Origin: Inediibacterium massiliense
GTDB taxonomy: Bacteria > Bacillota > Clostridia > Peptostreptococcales > Thermotaleaceae
Assembly (NCBI RefSeq): GCF_001282725.1
Contig: NZ_LN876585.1
Location: 217,406-281,405, forward strand
Reading direction: 5' to 3'
Length of the DNA stretch: 64,000 nucleotides
Positions 7,222 through 16,541 of the stretch are shown in pieces; position 1 is the first letter of the stretch, and each line of letters starts with the position of its first letter. The position numbers and the translations under genes are program-made. The notes under the pieces were generated by a model. That model searched no databases. It saw only the letters and a list, made by a program, of their open reading frames with translations, and was not told the origin of the DNA.

Positions 7222-10038
7222 ATGCATAACTTTAAAAAAGTTATTATGTCTATGGGACTTGCGTGTTCTATAGCTTTTATAAGTATACCAAGTTTTTCTT
7301 ATGCAAATATTGCAAATACTGTTTATGAACAAAAAAATGAATCGTACATAGCAAAGGGAATAAAGCATGAACAACATCTGAAGTTTACCAATAGTGGATG
7401 GGTGAATATAAATGTCATTCGAGTGAATTTAGATGAACCATATGCTACCTTAGATTTATTATTTCATCAAAATGGATTAGGACAAAAGGCAAAGGTATCA
7501 GAATTTGTAAATCAGAGAAGTGATGTAGTTGGAGCTGTGAATGGAGACTTTTTTAATATGAAAGGAGCAGCTACCATAGGTCCTATGGTAAGAGATGGAG
7601 AGTTGCTTACGACTACAGCTTATTTAGGACAAGCTGTACCTAGTATGAGTTTTACTAATGAAAAAATTCCTACCATTCAAAATTGGGTGAATAATGCAAT
7701 TGTATTAACCAATGTGACAAAGGGATATAACTTTGAAGTTTTAGCTGCTAATAAAGAATCTGATTATGCACATATATCTGTAATATATACTCCAAAATGG
7801 GGAGTTCAAACGCCTGCTAAAAATTTAGCAGGAGGGATACAAATGGTTATACAAAATAATATTGTAACAGAGATTTTACCAGGAGGTACAGCTAAAGTGA
7901 TTCCTCCTAATGGATCTGTGATATTTGCTGCAGGAATGAAAGCAACAGAATTACAACAAAATTTTGCAGTTGGGGATATGGTAAATTTCACAAATCAGGC
8001 GAATATGGATATCTCTAATCTTAAATTTGCTGTAGGAGGAGGAGGTTTACTTGTAAAGGATGGTATACCACAATCTAACTACTATATCAATATAAAAGGA
8101 AATCAACCAAGAACTGCTTTAGGGATATCGCAGGATAAAAAAGAAGCTTTTATTGTAACGATAGATGGAAGAGTAGGGTCTTATACAGGGGTAACTCAAG
8201 AAGAATTGGCACAGATTATGATTTCACTGGGGGCTTATGATGCTATTAATCTAGATGGTGGCGGTTCTACAGATATGGTTTTAAGACCTTTGGGAGAAGA
8301 AAATAAAAAGGTGATCAACAATCTTTCAGAAGGAGTAGAAAGAAGAGTTATGAATGGAGTAGGGGTTGTGAGTAATGCCCCTAGAACAGATGAAATCGGA
8401 GGTATGATGTTACAAATAGAAGATTCTAATGTGCCTTTAAATAGTTCAAAGAAGATCCAAGTAAAAGGTTATGATGCAAATTATTATCCTTTATCAATAG
8501 ATGTAAATAAAATCAATTGGCAGGTAAAAGGAGTAGAAGGAAAAGTTACAAATGGAATTTTTTATGCTCAAAGTCCAGGAGATGGAGCAATTGTGGCAGA
8601 AATTGAAGGAAAAACAGCTACCTTACCCATTCATGTCATAGATCAAATTACAAGACTCGATATATTTCCTGGGAAAATACAATTAGGAAATAATCAAAAA
8701 ACGAATTTAACGGCTAAAATTACAGATAAAGATGGATATGGAAGCAGCATCAATATAAAGGATTTAAATGTTGAAATTCCTAATAATTTAGGAACATTAG
8801 ATGAAATGGGATATTTTCATGCAGGAAATCAAAGTGGTTCAGGAGTGATGAAGCTTTCTTATAAAAATTTAGTAAAATATATTCCTGTAGTAGTCGGGTC
8901 AAAAGAAGTAGTGATTGATGATTTTGAAAACATGAATGGCCAGTTTTTATCTTATCCATCTGAAGTATTAGGAGGATATATACTATCGAATATAAGTAAA
9001 AATGGACAATCATCAGGAGAACTTTCTTATGATTTTACAAAAACAGATGCTACAAGAGCTGCTTATTTACAATTTAATAATGGAGGAAAATATTTCACAG
9101 ACAAACCACAAAAAATAGGAATGTGGGTATATGGAAATCATAGTGGTCATAGTCTAAAAGCGAAAATGTTTACAGCAAATGGAACGGAACAAAATATAAC
9201 ATTAGCAAATAGCATAGATTGGGATGGATGGAAATATGTAGAAGGAAATATTCCAGAGAGCATAGGCAATAAATCTAGACTGGAAAGAGTTTATGTAGTA
9301 GAAACAAATAAGCTGTCTAAAGATGCAGGGAAAATTTATATAGACGATTTGACTGTATCTTATCCAAATACTTTTACAGGAACCATTCCACAGTCTGAAA
9401 ATCAAGAACAAAATCCTAAAAATATCAAAGCTGAATTAAAAGGACAAAATTCATTTAAGTTGCTTGCTCATGGAGCTATTTTAGGAATGAATCCAGAGGA
9501 TATAATAAAAACAGCTCAAACTTCAAATGAAAAAGCAGAGGTCAATTTATTTACACAGCAAATAGATCCTAGATTAAAAGAACAACTTAAAAATTCTACC
9601 TTTGTTGTAGGGGGAGGATATAGCTCTACAAAATATAAAAACAGCTTATTGATTTCTCTGGATAATACAAAGGGCGGATTAAGAGAGACGAACTTTGAAC
9701 AATGGAGATGGTTTTTAAATACAGTTAATCAAGCAGATAGTAAAAACATAATCATTACTTTACCAAAACCATTGAGTTTTAAAGATCCATTAGAAGAAAA
9801 ATTATTTAATGATACATTAAATAAATTTAAAAAAGAAAAAAATGCAGAGGTTTGGGTTCTTACTGGAGGACATGATCTCTTTAGCGTATATCCAAAAGAA
9901 GGAATTTATTATGCAGAGTTAAAATCTTATTCTGAAAATAGAGATATAGATAAGTGGGAAGGCTTTACTTATCTTATGTTTACTGTAAATGATGATGGAA
10001 TAACATATGAAATTCTGCCACTAAATGAAAAAAATTAA
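7222..10038 (+). CDS. Exported phosphodiester glycosidase-family multidomain protein
   Basis: A 938-residue secreted protein with an N-terminal signal peptide (hydrophobic segment about 8-28, cleavage near SYA). Residues about 40-390 form a phosphodiester glycosidase (NAGPA/DUF2233-type) domain, shown by VVGAVNGDFFNMKG, TIDGR and the hallmark DAINLDGGGSTDMVLR; such domains cleave sugar-phosphodiester bonds, for example in capsular or exopolysaccharides. Residues about 395-560 look like bacterial Ig-like modules, about 570-720 like a carbohydrate-binding jelly roll (DDFENMNG start), and about 740-938 like a metallophosphatase-type domain (FVVGGGYSS, WVLTGGHD). The ATG follows AGGGGGAG. It opens the surface-polymer region; the substrate is inferred only from the family. 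Confidence 0.85.
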   Translation: MHNFKKVIMSMGLACSIAFISIPSFSYANIANTVYEQKNESYIAKGIKHEQHLKFTNSGWVNINVIRVNLDEPYATLDLLFHQNGLGQKAKVSEFVNQRSDVVGAVNGDFFNMKGAATIGPMVRDGELLTTTAYLGQAVPSMSFTNEKIPTIQNWVNNAIVLTNVTKGYNFEVLAANKESDYAHISVIYTPKWGVQTPAKNLAGGIQMVIQNNIVTEILPGGTAKVIPPNGSVIFAAGMKATELQQNFAVGDMVNFTNQANMDISNLKFAVGGGGLLVKDGIPQSNYYINIKGNQPRTALGISQDKKEAFIVTIDGRVGSYTGVTQEELAQIMISLGAYDAINLDGGGSTDMVLRPLGEENKKVINNLSEGVERRVMNGVGVVSNAPRTDEIGGMMLQIEDSNVPLNSSKKIQVKGYDANYYPLSIDVNKINWQVKGVEGKVTNGIFYAQSPGDGAIVAEIEGKTATLPIHVIDQITRLDIFPGKIQLGNNQKTNLTAKITDKDGYGSSINIKDLNVEIPNNLGTLDEMGYFHAGNQSGSGVMKLSYKNLVKYIPVVVGSKEVVIDDFENMNGQFLSYPSEVLGGYILSNISKNGQSSGELSYDFTKTDATRAAYLQFNNGGKYFTDKPQKIGMWVYGNHSGHSLKAKMFTANGTEQNITLANSIDWDGWKYVEGNIPESIGNKSRLERVYVVETNKLSKDAGKIYIDDLTVSYPNTFTGTIPQSENQEQNPKNIKAELKGQNSFKLLAHGAILGMNPEDIIKTAQTSNEKAEVNLFTQQIDPRLKEQLKNSTFVVGGGYSSTKYKNSLLISLDNTKGGLRETNFEQWRWFLNTVNQADSKNIIITLPKPLSFKDPLEEKLFNDTLNKFKKEKNAEVWVLTGGHDLFSVYPKEGIYYAELKSYSENRDIDKWEGFTYLMFTVNDDGITYEILPLNEKN

Positions 10039-10041
10039 GGA

Positions 10042-10081
10042 AAGGAATACTCCTTGGATGAACTTTCAAGGAGTATTTCTA
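10042..10081 (+). terminator. Terminator after the phosphodiester glycosidase gene
   Basis: GGAATACTCCTTG and CAAGGAGTATTTC form a 12-13 bp stem around a ten-base loop; the T tract is short. Confidence 0.65.
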
Positions 10082-10165
10082 TATACAAATGATGTAAAGG
10101 AATATAAAACTATGCTATAATAAGATGGAATTTGTCAAAATTTCATTAGAAAGGATTAGATACAT

Positions 10166-11803
10166 ATGAAAAAAATAGGGATTGGAATTTGTATAGGAAT
10201 TATGTGTTTTTATAGTGTTTTTTCCTATGCTCAAGGATTAGAGTTGAATACTAAGATTCAAAAAAGTGGATTTTCATATATTGAATCTGTCAATCAAGAA
10301 AAGAATAGATATGTAAATTATGGAGATGGATATATGATAGATTATCCAAGCCATATGGAGGTAGACACTTCAATTGAAGCTGTAAAAACAGTGATCAAAG
10401 ACCAAGAAAGAGAAATTGAAATTTATTATGATAGTTTTTATAATACGCCTAATGTGGCTAATGCGTATAAAAACTATAGCAATGCATTTATAAAAAACGA
10501 TAAAGATCATATAAAAGAATATGAGAATACGGCAACTATTAATGGTATGAAGGTACATTTATTAAAATGGAATAGAAAAAAACTTTCTAAAATAGAAAAT
10601 GATAAAAACTTTTATGTAAGTGCAGAAATTGTAAAAAATAACAAGGAAGTTTATACAATTTTTATAAAATCATCTAGACAATTTTATAATTTTGAAGATT
10701 ATATGGATGTGATTTCTAGTTTTAAAATCATAGAAAAGCAAGGAGTTTCTAGTATCAACACAAAATTTAAACCTGTAGAGAGAAAATTAAATGAAGAGAC
10801 AAAGGAATTTTATGACAAATACTTTTTAAAAAGTGATAAACTAAGATGGGGAATATTTGAACAAAGTGCCCCTGCAAGCTTTTCTTATCTAAAAAGTATA
10901 GAAAATAGATTAGATTATGAATTTAAGTTTTTAGTAAGATATCAATCACTAGATGTACCTATGCCTCTTGAAGAGCTTAAAAATGCATATAATAACAATC
11001 GATATGTAGAGCTTACTCTTCAAACTATGCATATGAATGAAGACAATAAAAGCATTACTTATGATATATTAGATGGAAAATATGATGCTTATTTTGATGA
11101 ATATGCAAGAAAATTAAAAGAATTTAATCATCCTGTTTTATTTAGATTAAACAATGAGATGAATGGAGATTGGTGCGTATATTCAAGCTATTATTCTTCT
11201 AAGGATACAAACCTTTACAAAGAAGTTTGGAAATATATTTATCATAAATTTGAACAATATGGTGTAGATAATGTAATTTGGGTATGGAATCCTCATGATT
11301 TATCTTTCCCTAATTTTAAATGGAATCATTATCTAAATTATTATCCAGGTGATGAATATGTAGATATTATAGGTCTTACAGGCTATAATACAGGAAATTA
11401 TTATCCTGGTGAAGTATGGAGAAGCTTTGAACAAATTTATCCTCAGGTTTATAATGAATATATGTCTATATTTGAACAGCCTTTTATGATTACAGAATTT
11501 GGATCTAATGAAATTGGTGGAGATAAGGTAAGCTGGATTCATGGGATGTTTGATTATATGTACATGCATCCATTTAAGAATATAAAAGTAGCTATTTGGT
11601 GGAATGGAATTGATTGGGATCCAAATAGAAATCCTGCTAGAATCTACAGACTTGACAATAGAGATGATGTAGTCAATACTTTTAGACAAAGATTAAAGGA
11701 TTACAAAGAAATAGATGAAGGAAAGAAAGATGAAAGAAAAAAAGATGAAAGAAAGAAAGATGAAGGAAAAAAAGATGAAGGAAAAAAAGATGAAGGCATT
11801 TAA
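10166..11803 (+). CDS. Exported GH26-like (beta-mannanase-type) glycoside hydrolase with N-terminal PsbP-like domain
   Basis: 545 residues with a signal peptide (cleavage near SYA). Residues about 45-195 resemble a PsbP/DUF1795-like fold of unknown role. Residues about 225-520 match GH26 TIM-barrel hydrolases: acid/base Glu331 in FRLNNEMNGDW and nucleophile Glu444 in MITEFGSNE, with WVWNPHD and WWNGIDWD as aromatic substrate-binding segments. It probably trims or remodels a mannan-like or related extracellular polysaccharide. The C-terminus is a low-complexity tail of repeated KKDEG/KKDER units encoded by a 15-bp tandem repeat, and it overlaps the next gene by 14 bases. Both catalytic residues are present, so activity is likely; the exact polymer is unknown. 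Confidence 0.85.
   Translation: MKKIGIGICIGIMCFYSVFSYAQGLELNTKIQKSGFSYIESVNQEKNRYVNYGDGYMIDYPSHMEVDTSIEAVKTVIKDQEREIEIYYDSFYNTPNVANAYKNYSNAFIKNDKDHIKEYENTATINGMKVHLLKWNRKKLSKIENDKNFYVSAEIVKNNKEVYTIFIKSSRQFYNFEDYMDVISSFKIIEKQGVSSINTKFKPVERKLNEETKEFYDKYFLKSDKLRWGIFEQSAPASFSYLKSIENRLDYEFKFLVRYQSLDVPMPLEELKNAYNNNRYVELTLQTMHMNEDNKSITYDILDGKYDAYFDEYARKLKEFNHPVLFRLNNEMNGDWCVYSSYYSSKDTNLYKEVWKYIYHKFEQYGVDNVIWVWNPHDLSFPNFKWNHYLNYYPGDEYVDIIGLTGYNTGNYYPGEVWRSFEQIYPQVYNEYMSIFEQPFMITEFGSNEIGGDKVSWIHGMFDYMYMHPFKNIKVAIWWNGIDWDPNRNPARIYRLDNRDDVVNTFRQRLKDYKEIDEGKKDERKKDERKKDEGKKDEGKKDEGI
11715..11792 (+). repeat. 15-bp tandem repeat spanning a gene junction
   Basis: Five units of roughly ATGAAGGAAAAAAAG followed by a sixth ATG at 11790. 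In the upstream gene's frame each unit encodes KDEGK-type residues; in the next frame each encodes MKEKK. ATG codons fall at 11715, 11730, 11745, 11760, 11775 and 11790, and several units contain an AAGGA ribosome-binding-like core. Confidence 0.9.
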
Positions 11804-12875
11804 AAAAGTATTTATTTATATGATCTTATATATATTGGTACTCCAGTTTGGTATTCCTTATGTGATACCTGCTCAAGCAGTATATGAAGATCGATTGATT
11901 TATGATGCAGTAAAAAATCGTCCCACGAATATAGAAGGAGTTTTTGAGCAAGTAAAAAAAATAATTGATCAAGAGAACATAAGTGACTATGTAGTCATAT
12001 TAGGAGATTCAGTAGGGTTTAGTAGTCCAGGACCTGCTGATTCTTCTATGGCTCATTATTTAAATGAAAGAGCAAAACAGTCAGGAAAAAACTTTAGAGT
12101 GTTTAATTTATCTATGCCATCTATGCAAACAGGAGATATTTATACTGTTTTAAAGAAGATGGATCAATATGGTATTTCAAGAGACCATGTGATCATTAAT
12201 GTAATTTATGCAGGCTTTGTAGCAAGAAATCCTGATCCTCCAGCAGTTTTTTGGTTAAAGGATCAATTAAAGGAAGTAGATAAAGAAACTTATGACCACA
12301 TTAAGCCACAATTAATGGCAAATCAAAAACAAGAGAAATTTATTCAAAAAACATTAAAGCCTATGAAAAATAATATGTATGAAAAGATAGCTATATTTAA
12401 GTATAAGGATTATATACAAGCTTATTGTAAAGAAAAGATAAAGGAAGTAAGAGGAAATATAGCTTCTAATGAAGATGTGAAGGCTTGGACGGAAAAAGAT
12501 TTTTTAAAAGATTTATTAAAAGAGCCTATGTATCAAAGAGAGTTTTCTGATGCAGCTTTTGTCATGGATGAGAGTAATCCACAAATATATTTTTTAAATA
12601 AAATTATAGAGTTTCAAAAGAATAAAGATACTTTTATTTTTCTTGCAGCAATGAATGACAAATTGTTAGAAGAAAATGTGTCTAAACCTGGATTTCAAGA
12701 AAATATGAACAAAATTGATGATTATTTTAAAAATCAACCTATAGAGTATAAAAATTTTAATCAGACAATAGACTACAATTTGTTTTCAGATCATATACAT
12801 TTAACCCCTAAAGGATATAAAATATTATCGGATCGGTTATGGGATGAAATACAAAAATGGGATATGAAGGAATAA
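11790..12875 (+). CDS. Membrane-anchored SGNH-fold hydrolase (DltD/AlgX-like)
   Basis: Extracytoplasmic esterase/acyltransferase-like protein of 361 residues. An N-terminal hydrophobic segment (about 6-29) ends near PAQA. Block I of SGNH enzymes is GDSVG with nucleophile Ser74, and block V is DHIHLTPKG with the Asp-x-x-His pair near the C-terminus. It is immediately followed by an MBOAT gene, the classic pairing for O-acylation of exported polysaccharides (as in AlgI with AlgJ/AlgX, or DltB with DltD). The frame is open back to 11715 through the tandem repeat, giving five in-frame upstream ATGs; I chose 11790, which gives a normal signal sequence. Confidence 0.82.
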   Translation: MKAFKKVFIYMILYILVLQFGIPYVIPAQAVYEDRLIYDAVKNRPTNIEGVFEQVKKIIDQENISDYVVILGDSVGFSSPGPADSSMAHYLNERAKQSGKNFRVFNLSMPSMQTGDIYTVLKKMDQYGISRDHVIINVIYAGFVARNPDPPAVFWLKDQLKEVDKETYDHIKPQLMANQKQEKFIQKTLKPMKNNMYEKIAIFKYKDYIQAYCKEKIKEVRGNIASNEDVKAWTEKDFLKDLLKEPMYQREFSDAAFVMDESNPQIYFLNKIIEFQKNKDTFIFLAAMNDKLLEENVSKPGFQENMNKIDDYFKNQPIEYKNFNQTIDYNLFSDHIHLTPKGYKILSDRLWDEIQKWDMKE

Positions 12876-12890
12876 TGGAGGATACACAAT

Positions 12891-14300
12891 ATGCTATTTC
12901 ACTCTTTTGAATTTTTTGTTTTACTTTTAATTACTTTTTTATTTTTCTATAGTTTTCCAAAACAGAGAATATATATTCTTGCGGTAGCCAATATCATTTT
13001 TTATGGAGCATCTGGAATCAGATATTTATTTTTATTTATGATTGTTTCATGGGTTACCTATATGTGTTCTTTAGGGATCACAAAAAAGTATGGAAAAATA
13101 TATTGCTGGATAGGGATTTTGGTCAATATTCTAAATTTGGTATTTTTTAAGTATACAGGTTTTATATTAAAAAATATAGAAAAATTTATGGGAATTGTGT
13201 TTCCTTGGCAAGATACGCTATTAGCAAAGATTATGTTACCAGTAGGAATTTCCTTTTATACTTTTCAACTCATTGCTTATATAGTAGATGTCTATAGAAA
13301 AGAGATCAAATCTTGTGATTCTTTTTTAAGCTTTTGGGTGTTTATTTCTTTCTTTGGACAATTAATTGCAGGACCTATCATGCGTGGAAAAGAGTTTCTT
13401 TTTCAAATTGATGGACTAAAAGAAAATAAATTGACTCTTACCAATTTAAAATATGGAGTTTATTATATATGTATGGGTCTTTCAAAAAAAATAATCTTTG
13501 CTGATTTTTTAGCCAAAAAAGCAGATGTTTATTTTAGTCAAGTAGGAAATCTAAATTCTTTAGATGCTTGGTTTGCAGCTTATTTATTTGCATTTCAAAT
13601 TTATTTTGACTTTTCTGCTTATAGTGAGATTGCTGTAGGGGTAGGACATTTATTTGGACTCAATTTAAGTTTAAATTTTAAATCTCCTTATATTAGCAGT
13701 AATCCTTCAGAGTTTTGGAAAAGATGGCATATTACATTATCCTCTTGGATTCGAGATTATATATATATTCCTCTAGGAGGATCAAAAAAGGGTCACTTTT
13801 TACAATATGTATTTTTATTTACAGCTATGGCTATCTCAGGAATATGGCATGGAGCAGCTTGGACCTTTATTATATGGGGGATATACCATGGAAGTTTAAG
13901 TGCTCTTCACAAAATGTATAGAAGTTATATAAAGGTCCCTAAAGAAAATATTTTTTATAAAATAATATGCATTTTCATATTTTTTCAACTGACTACCATA
14001 GGATGGGTATTTTTTAGAGCAGGTAGTATGTCTGATGCTATTTTTATGATCAAAAAAATGATTACTTTATCAGATTTAGTTTATAGTCCAGTATATTTTA
14101 TATATTTTGGATTTGTGGTATTCCTATATGGAGTACATTTAATAGAATATTTTATTAGAAAAAATGAAAATACATTTAGTTTATATTGGCAAAGATATTT
14201 TCCTCCATCTGTTCGAGCAGCAGCTTATTTTGGTATTGTGATTTTATTAATTTTATTTACACAAACAGAAGAAAGTACTTTTATTTATTTTCAATTTTAA
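12891..14300 (+). CDS. MBOAT-family O-acyltransferase (AlgI/DltB-like)
   Basis: Polytopic membrane protein of 469 residues that would carry acyl groups (typically acetyl from acetyl-CoA) across the membrane to a surface polysaccharide. Hallmarks are FKYTGF and PVGISFYTFQ in the first half, YFDFSAYSEIAVG, FWKRWHITLSSWIRDYIY, and GIWHGAAWTF with His320, followed by His333 in IYHG. These two histidines match those conserved in MBOAT enzymes. It starts 15 bp after the SGNH gene with GGAGG upstream, so the two form a functional pair; the acceptor is probably the polymer handled by the surrounding genes. Confidence 0.92.
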   Translation: MLFHSFEFFVLLLITFLFFYSFPKQRIYILAVANIIFYGASGIRYLFLFMIVSWVTYMCSLGITKKYGKIYCWIGILVNILNLVFFKYTGFILKNIEKFMGIVFPWQDTLLAKIMLPVGISFYTFQLIAYIVDVYRKEIKSCDSFLSFWVFISFFGQLIAGPIMRGKEFLFQIDGLKENKLTLTNLKYGVYYICMGLSKKIIFADFLAKKADVYFSQVGNLNSLDAWFAAYLFAFQIYFDFSAYSEIAVGVGHLFGLNLSLNFKSPYISSNPSEFWKRWHITLSSWIRDYIYIPLGGSKKGHFLQYVFLFTAMAISGIWHGAAWTFIIWGIYHGSLSALHKMYRSYIKVPKENIFYKIICIFIFFQLTTIGWVFFRAGSMSDAIFMIKKMITLSDLVYSPVYFIYFGFVVFLYGVHLIEYFIRKNENTFSLYWQRYFPPSVRAAAYFGIVILLILFTQTEESTFIYFQF

Positions 14301-14417
14301 GTGTAATGAAAAATTAATAAATATATTTTCCATAAAAAATAATTTCATGATAAAATAAACTAAGTTATACTAAATTTAAAAGATCAATACCAACTAGAAA
14401 ACAAAGGGGATGAAAAT

Positions 14418-14912
14418 ATGAAAAATAAGAAATTGATTTCTTTAGCACTGACTACTCTCATGACAGTAGGATTGTTTTCTTATGTAGCAATGGCTATAGG
14501 AGACCCTGGTTCACAAGAAGATCCAGTGGTGACCAAAAGCTATGTAGAAACTAGAAACCAACAATTAAAGGAATATATAGATGAAAAAATTCAGCAAGTA
14601 CTCAATATAAAAAATGATACAAATTCTGGTATCGTTAGTGCATCTTCTTCTTTTGAAGTCATAGAAGTACAAAAGGGCCAAAAGGTTATAGCTGGAGAAG
14701 GTACTGAGATGGTTTTAAGATCTGGACAAGCGAAAGCCATTGCAACTTCATCTGGAGGAATTGCAGATCTAACTATTGGAAAAGACTTAAAAAGCGGAGA
14801 GTCTATTCCTCTTCAGCATCTACTTTTGTTTCCAAGAGACGATGGACGTGGAATAGAAATATTGTGGGATAAAACTTTTATATTGGTAAAGGGAACTTAT
14901 GAGATTCGTTAA
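14418..14912 (+). CDS. Small exported protein of unknown function
   Basis: 164 residues with a clear signal peptide (hydrophobic about 6-26, cleavage near AMA) and then GDPGSQEDPVVTKSYVE. A short amphipathic, coiled-coil-like stretch (about 45-65) is followed by a beta-rich domain containing VQKGQKVIAGEGTEMVLRSG and a C-terminal ILVKGTYEIR. I recognise the general type from clostridial genomes but can assign no function. It ends in its own terminator, has GGGGATG-type translation signals, and sits between the acyltransferase and the flippase gene. Confidence 0.75.
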   Translation: MKNKKLISLALTTLMTVGLFSYVAMAIGDPGSQEDPVVTKSYVETRNQQLKEYIDEKIQQVLNIKNDTNSGIVSASSSFEVIEVQKGQKVIAGEGTEMVLRSGQAKAIATSSGGIADLTIGKDLKSGESIPLQHLLLFPRDDGRGIEILWDKTFILVKGTYEIR

Positions 14913-14933
14913 AAGCGCTTGTGCGCTTTTTTT
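14911..14933 (+). terminator. Terminator after the small exported protein
   Basis: AAAAGCGC, TTGT loop, GCGCTTTTTTT; it begins at the stop codon. Confidence 0.85.
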
Positions 14934-14950
14934 CAATCGTGGAGGTCAGG

Positions 14951-16525
14951 ATGAATAACTATAGTAAAACAATCAAGACAATTGTTGTAGTGATGGGTTT
15001 AACTTTTTTTGCTAAATTTTTGGGTTTTTTTAGAGATTCTTTATTAGGTAGTAAATTAGGAGCAAATATGGAGTCAGATGCTTATATTATGGCTCTAAAT
15101 AGTACTTCTATTGTTTTTGTAAGCATAGGAAGTGCAATTGTCGCAGCTACTATTCCTATTATTGTGAGACTTTTGACAAAGGATACAAAAAAAGAAGCTT
15201 TTTCTTTTATCAATAATTTATTAAATATATTAATTGTGATTTCATTTGTTTTTACTCTTTTAGGAGAGCTATTTTCAAAACAAATTATAAAAATCCTTGC
15301 TAGTGGATTTGAGTCCAATAAGTTTGAGTTAACTGTACAATTAACTCAAATTATGTTTCCAATAATTATCTTTATTTGTATTACTTATGTATTTGTATCT
15401 TTATTACAAAGTATGGAAAAATTTAAAATAACATCTATTATTAGTTTACCTGCAAATGTGATTACGATCCTTTTTTTATGTTTTTTTTCTAAAAAATATG
15501 GGGTAAAGGGATTGGCTGTAGTGACAACAATAGGATGGATTTTACAATTTGTAGTTATGCTTCCTACCCTTTATAAAGAAGGATATAGATATGATTTTAA
15601 AATCAATTGGAAAGATGATCATATGAAAGAATTTTTTTCAATGATTTTATTGATTATTATGGTAGCATCTGTGAGCCAGATGAATATTTTATTAGATGAA
15701 AAACAAGCATCTTTTTTTGGACATGGAAAAATTTCTTTTCTCCATTATGCTAATATATTGTATCAAGCAGTTACTACGACCACAGTACTGGGAATCAATA
15801 CAGTTATGTTTCCAAAGTTTGCAGAAAAAGCAGTTTCTCTAAAGGAAAAACAATATGCATGCTTTATAGGATCTATTGTAGAAGTGATGATTTTTGTATT
15901 ATTGCCTATGACGGCAGGAGCGGTTATTTTAAGAGATCCTATCATAGGATTTGTATTTGAACGAGGAGAGTTCACTCATGGAAATACCATCATGACAGGA
16001 CTTGTTTTTGCTTCTTATGCTTTAGGTATGGTGAGTTTTGGGATCCTTGATGTAGTCAATAAGGCATTTTATGCGAAAAACAATAAAAAAATACCTTTTT
16101 TATATGCTATTTTTATTATTATAATGAATATGATTTTTAATATAGTATGGGGCAAAAAATTTGATATTGTGGGACTTGCTATTGCCACATCTATATCATC
16201 TATTATAGGAAGTATAGGACTGCTTTGGGCATTTAGAAAAGAAATGGGCTATTTTGATACAAAAAAATTAGTAAATACTTTTTCAAAGGTTTTACTAAGC
16301 TGTTGCATAATGGCAATTATAGTAAATCTAAGCTTTACAACTTTAGATTCGTATTTTGTAGAAAAAGGATTGATACAAAAGGTCATCAATATTATGATAC
16401 CAAGTATATTAGGTGTAGTTGTATATGCTTGTGTTACTATGAAGTTAAAAATAGAACAAGCAATGACTATATATGGTCATTTTGTAAAACCAATGGTTAT
16501 GAAAATCAAAGGAAATAAAGCATAA
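14951..16525 (+). CDS. murJ: MurJ/MviN-like lipid-linked oligosaccharide flippase
   Basis: A 524-residue membrane protein of the MOP superfamily with about 14 predicted helices, expected to flip lipid II or a lipid-linked polymer precursor. The N-terminal FFAKFLGFFRDSLLGSKLG region and the PxxxxG/FGxGxV-type features of MviN proteins are visible (AYIMALNSTSIVF, FVFERGEFTHGNT). ATG 14951 lies six bases after GGAGGTC; the open frame upstream lies in the terminator. It leads a tight cluster with DUF5693, csaB and tagA, which suggests its substrate may be a secondary cell-wall polymer rather than, or as well as, lipid II. Confidence 0.85.
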   Translation: MNNYSKTIKTIVVVMGLTFFAKFLGFFRDSLLGSKLGANMESDAYIMALNSTSIVFVSIGSAIVAATIPIIVRLLTKDTKKEAFSFINNLLNILIVISFVFTLLGELFSKQIIKILASGFESNKFELTVQLTQIMFPIIIFICITYVFVSLLQSMEKFKITSIISLPANVITILFLCFFSKKYGVKGLAVVTTIGWILQFVVMLPTLYKEGYRYDFKINWKDDHMKEFFSMILLIIMVASVSQMNILLDEKQASFFGHGKISFLHYANILYQAVTTTTVLGINTVMFPKFAEKAVSLKEKQYACFIGSIVEVMIFVLLPMTAGAVILRDPIIGFVFERGEFTHGNTIMTGLVFASYALGMVSFGILDVVNKAFYAKNNKKIPFLYAIFIIIMNMIFNIVWGKKFDIVGLAIATSISSIIGSIGLLWAFRKEMGYFDTKKLVNTFSKVLLSCCIMAIIVNLSFTTLDSYFVEKGLIQKVINIMIPSILGVVVYACVTMKLKIEQAMTIYGHFVKPMVMKIKGNKA

Positions 16526-16541
16526 AAAAGGATGTGAGGAT

